From positions 186,001-250,000 of the forward strand of contig CAVVVP010000001.1 of the NCBI GenBank assembly GCA_963751695.1: a stretch of DNA of 64,000 nucleotides, in the 5' to 3' direction. Positions within the stretch are counted from its first letter, which is position 1, and each line of letters starts with the position of its first letter. The stretch comes from SZUA-22 sp963751695. GTDB lineage: Bacteria; Bacteroidota; Ignavibacteria; Ignavibacteriales; Melioribacteraceae. Below are positions 28,192 to 37,654 of this stretch, piece by piece. The notes beneath the pieces were generated by a model that was given only the letters and a program-made list of their open reading frames with translations, did not search any database and was not told the DNA's origin. A program made the translations under genes and the position numbers.

Positions 28192-28641
28192 TCAGTTAAG
28201 ATATTTAACTAAAACTAATTCGTTAGATTTTCCCTTGTTCATATATTTTACTTCATCCATTAATTTTTTCATCAAGAACATACCTAAACCGCCTCCTCGC
28301 TTATTTTTCTGCCGCTCGGGGATATTAGGTTCTGGGACTCTATTTGGATCGAAGTGTGTTCCTTTATCAGTTATCTTAATTATAAATTTATCTTTTTGAT
28401 TGTCAACTTTTATTTTAATTACTCCATCTGATTCATTATTGTAAGCATGCTTAATTATATTTGTACATGCTTCGTCTACCGACAAGGCTACCTTCATACC
28501 TTCCTTCTTATCCAATCCGTATGAAATCCAAGAAGAAGTAATGAATTGCCTTACATCCATCAGATTATCTGTGGAACTATAAATTATTAGTTCACTGTTC
28601 GGTATTTTACCTTTAGTTTTCAAAGTAGGATCACTGATCAA
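28192..28641 (-). CDS. RsbW-type serine kinase/anti-sigma factor
   Basis: 149 residues, a single GHKL ATPase domain. The N-box appears as VDEACTNIIKHAY near residue 63, the G1 box as DKGTHFDP near 100, and the glycine-rich G2 region as RGGGLGMFLMKKL near 122. Kinases of this kind phosphorylate a STAS partner on serine and, in Bacillus, bind a sigma factor. The gene overlaps the upstream STAS gene by 11 bases, the usual antagonist-kinase pairing. It is the only such kinase seen here against three phosphatases. Confidence 0.88.
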   Translation of the reverse strand: MISDPTLKTKGKIPNSELIIYSSTDNLMDVRQFITSSWISYGLDKKEGMKVALSVDEACTNIIKHAYNNESDGVIKIKVDNQKDKFIIKITDKGTHFDPNRVPEPNIPERQKNKRGGGLGMFLMKKLMDEVKYMNKGKSNELVLVKYLN

Positions 28642-28978
28642 ATTTAATTATTGCATCTTCTTCTTTGTCATAGAACTCATATAACACCGGGAAACCTAAA
28701 AGGTCAAAAATATTATAAACATCTTCCTTTAAACTGGAAAATTTGATATCACCGTTATGTTCTCTCATAGTTTCAACATAAGCCATAAAAACTCCTAAGC
28801 CTGCGCTACTTATGTAATTCAACTCATTAAAATTAACAACAACTTTATACTGCTCCTTGTCAATCAATTTGTTGAACTCATTTTCTAGGTCAGGTGCAGT
28901 GTGGGCATCAAGGAAACCCTTAACGTTGATAATACAAACTTGACCATGTTCTCTGGATGATACATTGAAATCAGCCAT
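28631..28978 (-). CDS. STAS-domain anti-sigma factor antagonist
   Basis: 115 residues, the normal size of RsbV/SpoIIAA proteins. The phosphorylation site is visible as NYISSAGLGVF (the serine before AGL) near residue 58. It is the expected substrate of the kinase at 28192-28641 and of the neighbouring PP2C phosphatases; dephosphorylated, it would sequester the kinase. It sits 14 bases downstream of the frameshifted phosphatase gene and overlaps the kinase gene. Confidence 0.88.
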   Translation of the reverse strand: MADFNVSSREHGQVCIINVKGFLDAHTAPDLENEFNKLIDKEQYKVVVNFNELNYISSAGLGVFMAYVETMREHNGDIKFSSLKEDVYNIFDLLGFPVLYEFYDKEEDAIIKFDQ

Positions 28979-28991
28979 TAAAATACTCCAA

Positions 28992-31047
28992 TCATTTGTT
29001 ATAATTCTTCCACTTAAATAAAACTAGGGTTATATCATCATGTTGACGCTTATCTTTTGAGAATAAACTAACCTCTTTGAAGATCTCTTGTGAGATAGAT
29101 TCTACACTTCTGCTCTTATTATTCAAAACAACATTCTTGAATCTTTCTTCGCCGAATTCCTCATCGTTTGAGTTTTGAGATTCTGTAACCCCATCAGTAT
29201 AAAGAATTAAAATATCGTCATTATTTAATTGAAATTCCATATTATCTATATTTTCGTTGAATATATCACTTGAATCCAATCCTAAGCCAATCCCCTTAGG
29301 TTTGAGTGATTTTATCGAATTATTTGTACAAACTAGCAGTGGTACATGACCCGCACGTGCAAAGTTTACCTTCCCAGAATTTACATCAATAATTCCATAC
29401 AATGCGGTTACAAAGCTTTTCTTGTCTAAACTGTTTTTAAGTATGTCGTTTGCAGTGTTTAAAAGTTCCTTAGGATTTTGAATTACCCTGCTAAGTGATT
29501 CAAAAACTCCTTTAACTTCGGCCATGATGTAAGAAGCAGATATTCCCTTTCCTGAAACGTCAGCGATTACAAACCCAAGTTTTTTATCACCAAGCTTAAA
29601 GAAGTCATAATAGTCTCCACCAACTTCAAATGCTGGCACAAATAGAGAAGTAACATCAAGTTCATCACAGCTTGGCGTTTCTTCAGGTAATATTCTTGAT
29701 TGAATATCCCTAGCTGCATCCAATTCGCTTTCTAGTCTTTCCTTATGAATTGACTCTTTAATCAATTTTGCGTTTTCTAATGCTACTGCCGCGTAATCAG
29801 CAAAAGCACCAAGCGCTTTTTTTTCATCTTGATCAAAAATGTATTTCTGCCTTTTTGCTGCAAATAGATATCCATTATTCTTTGTATGAACTTTTAAAGG
29901 AACCACTACAAGGGATTGGAAGAAATAAGTCCTTACATCATTCTTTAAATTCACTTTTACAGACTTTTTATTAATAGTCTGAAGTGAGTTTAAAGGAAGC
30001 TCAATTTCGCTTAAAATTGCATTTGTAATACCATCAGCTTCTACATATCCAATATTGCTAACCGATACTAATTCATGGGAAGAATTCTCTTCTGTTACCA
30101 GCCAAGCTGAATCTGAATTGCACACTTTGTTAGTTGCAAGCGTAATGTGATCTCCTAATTCTTTTAAAATCTAGGACTTGAGTTAATAAATTACTCAGAT
30201 CAATGAGGGAAGAAACTTCTTCAGACTTTTGATCAAATGCACCTGCAGTTGGCAGGTGGAATAGTGTTGTGAAGAATATTATTCCAAAATAGATTGCACC
30301 TAGCATCATGATTAAATTATAGTAAACATGTACACCGGATGAGAAATTAAAAATTATTTGCTGAATAATATTTGAGTCGGAGAATAAGGAGAAGTTTAAT
30401 GCAAATAAACCTGACATTACACTGGAGAGAAAGAGTAAAAATAATTTTTGTCTCTTTGTTAGAAATGCTATCCATGAAACTCTAAATGAATTTATAATGA
30501 TCAACACAAAAGCAACCCAGTAAAAAGTCTTCTCAACAAATTCAAGTTGATGATACACATATGCAAAGGTTGCAGAAATTGACGCGAGAGCAATTAAAAC
30601 TAGGAGCAGATTAAAGTTCTTTTCGGAAGGATTCTTTTGCCTTAAAAAATTCAATTCGCGAACTGATGAAAGTATATAAGTTCCAAAAGAAACATATATT
30701 AAGAACACAACAATTGAAGCAACCGTGTAAAAAACATTACTTACTTCTCCAATGTTTTCAATCTTGTCAAAAAGTACAGAAGAAGAAGCGGTTAAGAAAA
30801 AAAGAACAGCATTTAACAAACCAATATTTAGAACTAACCCTATTGGATTAGAATTTTTTTTGCGAGATAATTCTGTTGAATAGTAAAATCCTATTACAAC
30901 TGTGCTATAAATTAAAAGATCATTAACTACTGCAAAAAGAGTTTGGTCAATTGTTGGATAGAAAAACTTATAGACTAAAAGTGTAATTAGAGCTAGAATT
31001 AAAAATTCAATTCGTTTTTTTTGAAGTGTATTTTCTAAATCCAGCAT
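28992..31047 (-). CDS. Membrane SpoIIE-type PP2C phosphatase with GAF domain, frameshifted
   Basis: The first frame (305 residues) has about eight membrane helices and then stops at 30130. The other frame carries a GAF-like domain and a PP2C/SpoIIE domain with intact VGGDYYD, ADVSGKG and HDDIT motifs. One extra A in the AAAA run at 30162-30165 accounts for the break, and the joined reading gives about 684 residues. Between the two halves, the corrected reading DFKELGDHITLATNKV runs smoothly into the GAF domain. It lies between the single-pass membrane protein gene and the STAS gene. It is the third phosphatase of the cluster and presumably acts on the same or the second STAS protein. Confidence 0.85.
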
Positions 31048-31053
31048 TTTTAT

Positions 31054-32226
31054 TTAGTCCATATAATCTAATGAATCAACATATATTTCTTGAAGCTTCA
31101 AAGCAAGCGAATCCATTTTGTGTCCGAACTCTTCCCAATCTTCTGGATTTGAATTTTGCGGCATATTAATACTCTTAGAGATGAGATTACCTAAATCACC
31201 AAGATTAAATTCAAATTGCAATGAGTTTAGAGAGTCTGGTAGGTTTGAAGAAATTGCAAATCGAAGTTCATCTTCTGAAGGGATACCAACTGAAACTTCA
31301 AATTTGTTTGAGCTACTGTCAAGTACGGTCTTCAATTCCTTAAATTTATCAATTCCCAGAGAATTAAAATAATTTTCATCAAGTACAACTCTGATAGAGT
31401 TTGAATCAATATTATAAGTAATATCTTTTTCAGGAAAATTATATCCTTTTTCAAATTTATGAGTTGAGGGTATCGCTTTGATTACTGGTGGAATCATTTC
31501 TACATTTTTTTGATCTAGTTTAGCATGCGAAAATATTTTAAATTCTGCGTCTGAATGGAGGACTGTGTCTGGTGTAAATATAATGTAATCCCTTACAGCT
31601 TTATCCTTCTCCTTCTCAATGACTCTATTAAATCTATCTAATGGTCTTTCTGCAGATGCATATTGTATCCCTTTTTTAGACTTTACTCTAGTTGTAAATG
31701 CTAATATTTCAGTTCGTAATATTCTATGAAGAAGACCAATCCTTGAATCTACGGCAAGAGTAGAAGCATCATCCGAAAAAATTGTATTTGAAATATTATC
31801 TTTAAAACTTTCTAGAATTGAGTCAAGTTCCTTAACTTGCTCATCATTTAACTCCATTTTTTGAACAAATTTATTATAATTATCCGTACTCTCTTTTATT
31901 TCTGCTCTTCTAACTTCAATTACCTCACTACCAATTTCATTTTCTCTAATCTCTATTATCTTATTTTCCTGTTTATCAACTGGTAGGTTATTGTATAGAG
32001 CGAAGTTTAGAACATCTTCTTTCGATAGTTTTTCTTCAGAAAAAATCGGTTTTAGTGTTTTTGCGTATAAATCGCTAAGAAAATTGTTTTGTTTAGGATG
32101 GATTGGTGCATCGAACTGTTCAGAACCAAAATATATTAGCAGTAATATTGTTAGAATAGATATTCCAATAATTGGAAGGTAATTGAAAATGTGCGTTGCA
32201 CTATTTTTTTTGGAGCTAAGAGACAT
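31054..32226 (-). CDS. Single-pass membrane protein of unknown function downstream of an ECF sigma factor
   Basis: 390 residues: a short charged N-terminus, one membrane helix (about 14-32) and a long charged extracytoplasmic part rich in Glu, Lys, Asp and Ser. I do not recognise the family. Its gene follows the ECF sigma factor gene by about 56 bases in the same direction, the place usually held by an anti-sigma factor. However, it has only about 13 residues on the cytoplasmic side and no zinc-binding HxxxCxxC motif, so a classical anti-sigma domain is not seen. It could instead pass an envelope signal to the phosphatase that follows. That is inference. Confidence 0.7.
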   Translation of the reverse strand: MSLSSKKNSATHIFNYLPIIGISILTILLLIYFGSEQFDAPIHPKQNNFLSDLYAKTLKPIFSEEKLSKEDVLNFALYNNLPVDKQENKIIEIRENEIGSEVIEVRRAEIKESTDNYNKFVQKMELNDEQVKELDSILESFKDNISNTIFSDDASTLAVDSRIGLLHRILRTEILAFTTRVKSKKGIQYASAERPLDRFNRVIEKEKDKAVRDYIIFTPDTVLHSDAEFKIFSHAKLDQKNVEMIPPVIKAIPSTHKFEKGYNFPEKDITYNIDSNSIRVVLDENYFNSLGIDKFKELKTVLDSSSNKFEVSVGIPSEDELRFAISSNLPDSLNSLQFEFNLGDLGNLISKSINMPQNSNPEDWEEFGHKMDSLALKLQEIYVDSLDYMD

Positions 32227-32282
32227 ATAATTCTTTTAATTTATAATAAAATTTTTCAGATTGTAACTAATCTGATAACAAA

Positions 32283-32888
32283 TTACAAATTCATTTCCTT
32301 CTGGTAAGGTTCCAACAATGCCTTTAAACTCTCTCTAGCTCTGAAGATTCTTGACTTTACAGTTCCTACTTCACAATCAAGTTGTTCAGCTATTTCGTTG
32401 TAACTGAAACCTTCTATATCTCTCAAAATTAGAGGTACCCTTAGTTTTTCAGGTAATCTCTCGATTGCTTTTTGTACTAACTGCGGAATATCAATATCAG
32501 TTCTCAATGCAGAGGACTGAATATTTTCGTGTGAATCCTTTATCGGAGTAAATATACTTCTCACACGTTTTTTTCTCAGATAATCTCGACACTTATTGAC
32601 AGTAATTCTATAAAGCCATGTCGTAAATTTAGATTCAAATCTAAATTCTTTTATCTTATGATAGACACTGATAAAAACATCCTGAATTATATCATCAATA
32701 AATTCAGAATCACCCAGAGTTAGAAAGATCAAGTTGCGAACCTTATCCTTATGCAATACAACAAGTGTTTCAAATGCTGCATCATTACCATCAATATACT
32801 CTTTGATCAGGATAAAATCTTGATCTTGAGGGTCTGATGTAATGTTGGAAGAATCTGTGTTATTTGATTCGTTGATTTTAGACGACAT
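32283..32888 (-). CDS. ECF-type RNA polymerase sigma factor
   Basis: 201 residues with region 2 (about 40-105, including DDIIQDVFISVY and FTTWLYRITVNKCRDYLRKK) and region 4 (about 140-195, LPEKLRVPLILRDIEGFSYNEIA and GTVKSRIFRARESL). This is the standard two-domain layout of group 4 sigma factors of the RpoE/SigW type. It is the first gene of a leftward group containing a membrane protein, three phosphatases, a kinase and a STAS protein. Control by partner switching would be unusual for an ECF factor, and no classical anti-sigma gene is adjacent. A separate STAS gene starts 180 bases away in the opposite direction. Confidence 0.9.
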   Translation of the reverse strand: MSSKINESNNTDSSNITSDPQDQDFILIKEYIDGNDAAFETLVVLHKDKVRNLIFLTLGDSEFIDDIIQDVFISVYHKIKEFRFESKFTTWLYRITVNKCRDYLRKKRVRSIFTPIKDSHENIQSSALRTDIDIPQLVQKAIERLPEKLRVPLILRDIEGFSYNEIAEQLDCEVGTVKSRIFRARESLKALLEPYQKEMNL

Positions 32889-33067
32889 AAAAGATGCTAT
32901 GTTCCAATCAATTCTGCTAAAAATTGCCGAGAAATGAATTAAATCTTTATTTTTTCAAACAGTTTATATAACTTAATAAACAATATAATTATTTATGTAT
33001 AATTATATTAAATTCATTTTCACTAAATTCAGTAAGCGTATTTTTAAACAAAATAAATGGAAATACA

Positions 33068-33409
33068 ATGAAAATTAAAACTAGCGAGAAATACGGGGCT
33101 TTAGTCATTACATTAAAAGGAAACGTAATGGGTGGCCCTGACTCACAAGAATTTCAAGATCTACTTCACAATTCAATTGAAGGAAATAAAAAAAATATTG
33201 TTGTCGATCTTGGTGGAGTCAAGTTCATGAATAGTACTGGACTTGGTATGCTAATCAGCGGTTACACATCTGTAAAAAATAGTGGCGGTTCATTAATTTT
33301 AGCAAATGCTACTGAAAAAATAAATAGTTTGTTAGTTATTACTAAGCTTATAACAATATTTGATAATTTTGATTCTGTTGAAGAAGCTGTAGAAAGCTTT
33401 AAAAATTAA
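33068..33409 (+). CDS. STAS-domain anti-sigma factor antagonist, second copy
   Basis: 113 residues with the RsbV/SpoIIAA fold. The phosphoacceptor region is KFMNSTGLGML near residue 57, with Ser/Thr before GLG. It diverges from the sigma factor gene and precedes purA by 45 bases, so it probably has its own promoter in the 180-base divergent region. It is a second possible substrate for the kinase and phosphatases encoded leftward. Confidence 0.87.
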   Translation: MKIKTSEKYGALVITLKGNVMGGPDSQEFQDLLHNSIEGNKKNIVVDLGGVKFMNSTGLGMLISGYTSVKNSGGSLILANATEKINSLLVITKLITIFDNFDSVEEAVESFKN

Positions 33410-33454
33410 CATTTCTTAATACATTATTCTTAATAATTTAAACCCGAGATTACA

Positions 33455-34720
33455 ATGAGTGTGACTGTTTTAGTTGGCAGCCAATGGGGCGACGAAGGTA
33501 AAGGAAAGATCGTAGATATATTAAGTGACCGCTATGAAATTGTTGCGAGATACCAGGGTGGAGCAAATGCTGGCCACACAATTGTGATAGGTGATAAAGA
33601 GTATATTCTTCACCTTATTCCATCTGGAATTCTTCGTGAAGGGAGAGAATGTGTAATTGGAAATGGTGTAGTTATTGACCCCAATGCTTTACTAGAGGAA
33701 ATAAAATTTCTTGAAGAAAATGGGATTGATATTAAAGGAAGATTATTTATAAGCCAGAATGCGCATCTGATAATGCCCTACCACAAAATTTTAGATTCAA
33801 TAAAAGAACAAGGCGATAAAATTGGAACAACTGGGAGAGGAATTGGTCCTTGTTACATTGATAAATATGATCGCAAGGGAATAAGAATAGTAGATCTACT
33901 AAATAAATCGGTGCTTGAAGAAAAAATTAGAAAAAATCTTGAAGAGAAAAACGCAATTATAAAGAAAATCTATGATGGAGAGGAATTAGATGTTGATGCA
34001 ATAGTTGAAGAATATCTATCATTTGATGAGCAAATAGATCAATATATTACAGATGTTCCTTCATACCTTTCCTCTGCAATTGCGAGTGGTAAATCCATTT
34101 TAATGGAAGGTGCACAAGGCGCTCTTCTAGATGTTGACCATGGTACATATCCCTTCGTAACTTCTTCCCATCCTACATCCGGCGGAGCGTGCACGGGTGT
34201 CGGAATTCCCCCTACACAGATCACCTCTGTTTTTGGAATCGTTAAAGCATATACAACTCGAGTTGGATATGGCCCCTTCCCAACAGAATTACTTGGAGAC
34301 GAAGGAGAACAACTCCGTCAATGGGGACATGAATTCGGAGCAACTACTGGCAGACCAAGAAGATGTGGATGGTACGATGCATTTTTGTTAAGATACTCAA
34401 GAATGATTAATGGAATAAGTACGGCAGCTATTACAAAACTTGATGTGCTAAGTAACATGGATAAAATTAAGGTCTGCGTTGGTTATGAATTAAACGGTAA
34501 AAAATTAAATACTTTCCCAACTTCTGTAGAAATCCTTAATAAGGTCGAACCAATTTATGAAACATTGCCTGGATGGAAAACAGATATCACGGAAGTGAGA
34601 AACTATGAAGACCTACCATCTGAGACAAAGAATTATCTCAGTTTCATTTCTGAGAATACCGGATTTGAGATAAGTATAATTTCCGTAGGTCCAAAAAGAA
34701 GCCAGACTATAGAATTATAA
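33455..34720 (+). CDS. purA: Adenylosuccinate synthetase
   Basis: 421 residues, full length. The enzyme joins IMP and aspartate using GTP to make adenylosuccinate, the first committed step to AMP. The GTP-binding GSQWGDEGKGK motif is at residues 8-18, with the catalytic Asp in WGDE. GGANAGHTIV, TGRGIGP and the TTTGRPRRCGW segment all match the family. It sits between the STAS gene and a histidine kinase gene. Confidence 0.97.
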   Translation: MSVTVLVGSQWGDEGKGKIVDILSDRYEIVARYQGGANAGHTIVIGDKEYILHLIPSGILREGRECVIGNGVVIDPNALLEEIKFLEENGIDIKGRLFISQNAHLIMPYHKILDSIKEQGDKIGTTGRGIGPCYIDKYDRKGIRIVDLLNKSVLEEKIRKNLEEKNAIIKKIYDGEELDVDAIVEEYLSFDEQIDQYITDVPSYLSSAIASGKSILMEGAQGALLDVDHGTYPFVTSSHPTSGGACTGVGIPPTQITSVFGIVKAYTTRVGYGPFPTELLGDEGEQLRQWGHEFGATTGRPRRCGWYDAFLLRYSRMINGISTAAITKLDVLSNMDKIKVCVGYELNGKKLNTFPTSVEILNKVEPIYETLPGWKTDITEVRNYEDLPSETKNYLSFISENTGFEISIISVGPKRSQTIEL

Positions 34721-34762
34721 GAGTTTTGCAATTAACTCAGATTGGGTAGATAATTCAACCAA

Positions 34763-35986
34763 ATGAAACCAAAAATGGCCGGGGGGCCTGCTTCCCTAAA
34801 GATTAAAATAATACTGCTAACATTAGCAGTGACTATTGCGTTAGCAACATATATTTATACTCAATCCATAGTCCAGCAACTAGAAGAACGTGAAACTCAG
34901 ATTGCTCAGCTCTATGCATCAAGTCTAGAACAGATAGCCGATCTCAATGCAACAAATACTGATTTCACTTTTTTATTGGATGTAATAAAACAAATTGACT
35001 TTCCGTTAATACTCACCGATTCTGTCAATCAGGTTATTCTTGAAGGAATGAGCAGCGGAATAAGAAATTTAGAAATCGATTCTTCGTGGTCACAAGACCA
35101 GCTTGTTCAATTCCTCAATGATAAGGTTGTTGAATTCGGAAAACTCAATGCACCAATAGCTGTTTATGGCGATGATGAAGTTATATTAAGTAAAATATAC
35201 TATGGTGAATCAATTCTAATTACCGCGTTAAGATATTACCCATACTTGCAAATAATTTTTGCTGTAATGTTCATCATAATCGCTTATATAAGTTTTAGTT
35301 ATGTCAAAAAAAACGAGCAGAGTAATATCTGGGTTGGAATGGCAAAAGAGACAGCTCACCAACTCGGCACCCCTATTTCAAGCTTAATGGGGTGGAATGA
35401 AATATTAAAAATTAATTCAAATAATAGTATCAAGGTTGAAGATATTAGTGATGAAATCGATAATGATTTGCAGCGCTTGAATAAAATTGCTGATCGCTTT
35501 TCTAAGATTGGGTCGACTCCAAATTATAAAAAAGTCAACTTAACGGAAGTAATTTCTACCGTAATAGAATATTTTAACCGGAGACTACCAAATACAAAAG
35601 ACAATACTTCCATTGAAATTGTTAAATCAAAAGATCTGTACGTGATGATAAATGCAGAACTTTTTGAGTGGGTAATTGAGAATCTGATAAAAAATGCTCT
35701 CGATGCAATTGAAAAAAAGAAGGGATTCATAAAATTTTCTTTAACCGAAGATGAAAAAAGTGTAATTATTGAAGTTTCTGACAATGGAAAAGGAATAGAT
35801 CTAAAGCATAGAAAAGATGTTTTTAGACCGGGATACAGTACCAAAAGAAGAGGATGGGGCTTAGGACTTAGTTTATCCAAGCGAATTGTTGAAGATTATC
35901 ACAATGGTAAGATTTTTGTTAAGAATTCAGTTATAAATGAAGGAACTGTATTTCAAATAACTCTAAAAAAAGAAAAAGCAGTTTAA
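34763..35986 (+). CDS. Membrane sensor histidine kinase, Bacteroidota type
   Basis: 407 residues. A first membrane helix (about 12-32), an extracytoplasmic sensing region (about 33-150) and a second helix (about 152-175) lead to the kinase core. The H-box is MAKETAHQLGTPISSLMGW near residue 193, with the autophosphorylated His in AHQLGTP, a form common in Bacteroidota. The N-box (ENLIKNALDAIEKKKG) and glycine-rich boxes (DNGKGID, GWGLGLSLSKRI) are intact. No response regulator gene is adjacent, so it is an orphan kinase by context. It follows purA by 42 bases and is closed by a strong terminator. Confidence 0.92.
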   Translation: MKPKMAGGPASLKIKIILLTLAVTIALATYIYTQSIVQQLEERETQIAQLYASSLEQIADLNATNTDFTFLLDVIKQIDFPLILTDSVNQVILEGMSSGIRNLEIDSSWSQDQLVQFLNDKVVEFGKLNAPIAVYGDDEVILSKIYYGESILITALRYYPYLQIIFAVMFIIIAYISFSYVKKNEQSNIWVGMAKETAHQLGTPISSLMGWNEILKINSNNSIKVEDISDEIDNDLQRLNKIADRFSKIGSTPNYKKVNLTEVISTVIEYFNRRLPNTKDNTSIEIVKSKDLYVMINAELFEWVIENLIKNALDAIEKKKGFIKFSLTEDEKSVIIEVSDNGKGIDLKHRKDVFRPGYSTKRRGWGLGLSLSKRIVEDYHNGKIFVKNSVINEGTVFQITLKKEKAV

Positions 35987-36128
35987 GTTTTAAATGTGCA
36001 AATATTTTTACCTTGAACTGATTAAAGTCTGTTTGTAAGTTATTCATCATTATTATTTGTTGTTATAAGTTTTAATTGATAAGATTATAATAGGAAGTAT
36101 GATTTCATACAACTTATTATACATACCA

Positions 36129-36173
36129 GGCTGCTATGGTCCGCCCTCTACCATAGCAGTCTTTCCTATTTTA
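36129..36173 (+). terminator. Rho-independent terminator after the histidine kinase gene
   Basis: A perfect ten-base stem (CTGCTATGGT at 36131-36140 and its complement at 36150-36159) with a nine-base loop is followed by a pyrimidine-rich tail ending in TTTT. It stands about 145 bases after the kinase stop and is the clearest terminator in the window. Confidence 0.88.
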
Positions 36174-36262
36174 AAGATCATTTTTATTTTCTCCTTTTCT
36201 TTTTACCCTTTTTGCTATTTGTTATATTAACTTTTAGAATAGAATAATTTTTGAGGTCTTTA

Positions 36263-37654
36263 ATGTTTTCCAAAGCAACATACATCCAAAGAAGAAATGA
36301 ATTAAAAAACAAAATGAAATCTGGGATTCTCTTTTTCCCGGGAGCCGTAGATACGCCGATGAATTACTCTTCCAATACTTATAAGTTCAGGCAGGATAGC
36401 TCCTTTCTTTATTATTTCGGAATTGATACCCCAAATCTGGCAGCAGTAATTAATATCGAAAACAGTAGGGAAATAATTTTTGGTGATGACAGAAGCATTG
36501 ATGACATCGTCTGGATGGGTCCCGAAAATTCTCTTACTGAAAGAGCATTAAGTGTAGGAATAAATGAAGTACTTCCTTTTGCAAAACTATCGGCATTTTT
36601 CAAGAGTCAAATAAGTTCTGGAGAACAAATCCATTATTTACCGCAGCATCAAGCTCAAATAAAAATTGAATTCGACACATGGTTGGGAATTGAACCAAGT
36701 AATGTTAATAATAAATCTTCAAAGAATCTTATACAAGCCATAGTTAAGCAGCGTTCAACAAAGTCTGAGGAGGAAATTAATGAAATAGAAAAAGCACTTA
36801 AAATTAGTTACTTAATGAATACCTTAGCAATGAGAGCTTCGCGGGAAGGTGTTCTCGAACAAGAAGTATATGGAGCGATTGAAGGATTAGCATTAGGTAT
36901 GGGCAATGGAGTCTCCTTCCCAATTATCTTTTCTGTTAATGGAGAAATTTTGCATAATCATCACCATAACAATTTAATGAAAGATGGTGACCTCGCTCTT
37001 TTAGATTCTGGTGCAGAATCACAATTACACTATGCAAGTGATATAACAAGGACTTTTCCAGTAAGTGGTAAGTTCACTTCAAAACAAAAGGATATTTATA
37101 ACATTGTTTTGGATTCTCAGCTCAAAGCTATTGAAATGATTAAACCTGATGTAAGTTATAAAGATGTACACTTAGAATCAGCAAAAATCATTGCAAGTGG
37201 TTTGAAAGATCTTGGCTTGATGAGAGGAAGCATTGATGATGCTGTTTCAGCTGGTGCACATGCTCTTTTCTTTCCACATGGGCTAGGACATATGATGGGA
37301 TTAGATGTTCATGATATGGAGGGACTCGGTGAAGGATTTGTTGGTTATGATAAAGAAACTGAAAGAAGCCAACAATTTGGGTTAGCATATCTGAGATTAG
37401 CAAAGAAACTCCATACAGGATTTGTGATTACTGTTGAACCTGGAATTTACTTTATTCCTCAACTGTTTAAAAACTGGAGAAAAGAAAATAAACATTCTGA
37501 TTTCCTAAATTATGATAAAGTTTCTGAATATTTAGGTTTTGGCGGTATCAGAATCGAAGACGATATTCTAGTCACTGAAAATGGAGCCAGAGTATTGGGG
37601 AAATCTCCAATTCCAAAAACAATTGAAGAAGTTGAAGCTGCATGCACAAAATAG
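36263..37654 (+). CDS. pepP: Xaa-Pro aminopeptidase (aminopeptidase P, M24B)
   Basis: About 463 residues. The N-terminal creatinase-like domain (1-165) precedes the pita-bread metallopeptidase domain. Metal ligands are visible: two Asp in LLDSGAESQLHYASDITRTFP, His in FPHGLGHMMG, Glu in VEPGIYF and Glu in GIRIEDD. It removes an N-terminal residue that precedes proline. An upstream in-frame TTG at 36251 exists, but GAGG at 36253-36256 is correctly spaced for the ATG at 36263. Its 3' end overlaps the next gene by 13 bases. Confidence 0.93.
   Translation: MFSKATYIQRRNELKNKMKSGILFFPGAVDTPMNYSSNTYKFRQDSSFLYYFGIDTPNLAAVINIENSREIIFGDDRSIDDIVWMGPENSLTERALSVGINEVLPFAKLSAFFKSQISSGEQIHYLPQHQAQIKIEFDTWLGIEPSNVNNKSSKNLIQAIVKQRSTKSEEEINEIEKALKISYLMNTLAMRASREGVLEQEVYGAIEGLALGMGNGVSFPIIFSVNGEILHNHHHNNLMKDGDLALLDSGAESQLHYASDITRTFPVSGKFTSKQKDIYNIVLDSQLKAIEMIKPDVSYKDVHLESAKIIASGLKDLGLMRGSIDDAVSAGAHALFFPHGLGHMMGLDVHDMEGLGEGFVGYDKETERSQQFGLAYLRLAKKLHTGFVITVEPGIYFIPQLFKNWRKENKHSDFLNYDKVSEYLGFGGIRIEDDILVTENGARVLGKSPIPKTIEEVEAACTK

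Noticed and set aside
30125..30170. Two separate genes, a membrane protein and a soluble phosphatase
   Set aside because: The reading across the AAAA run gives a smooth join, and the second frame has no plausible start or ribosome site. One frameshifted gene is the better explanation.
31054..32226. Classical zinc-binding anti-sigma factor
   Set aside because: There is almost no cytoplasmic part and no HxxxCxxC motif, so only the gene position suggests this role.
36129..36173. Small RNA gene in the intergenic region after the histidine kinase gene
   Set aside because: The hairpin with a pyrimidine tail is fully explained as the terminator of the preceding operon; no separate promoter is visible.
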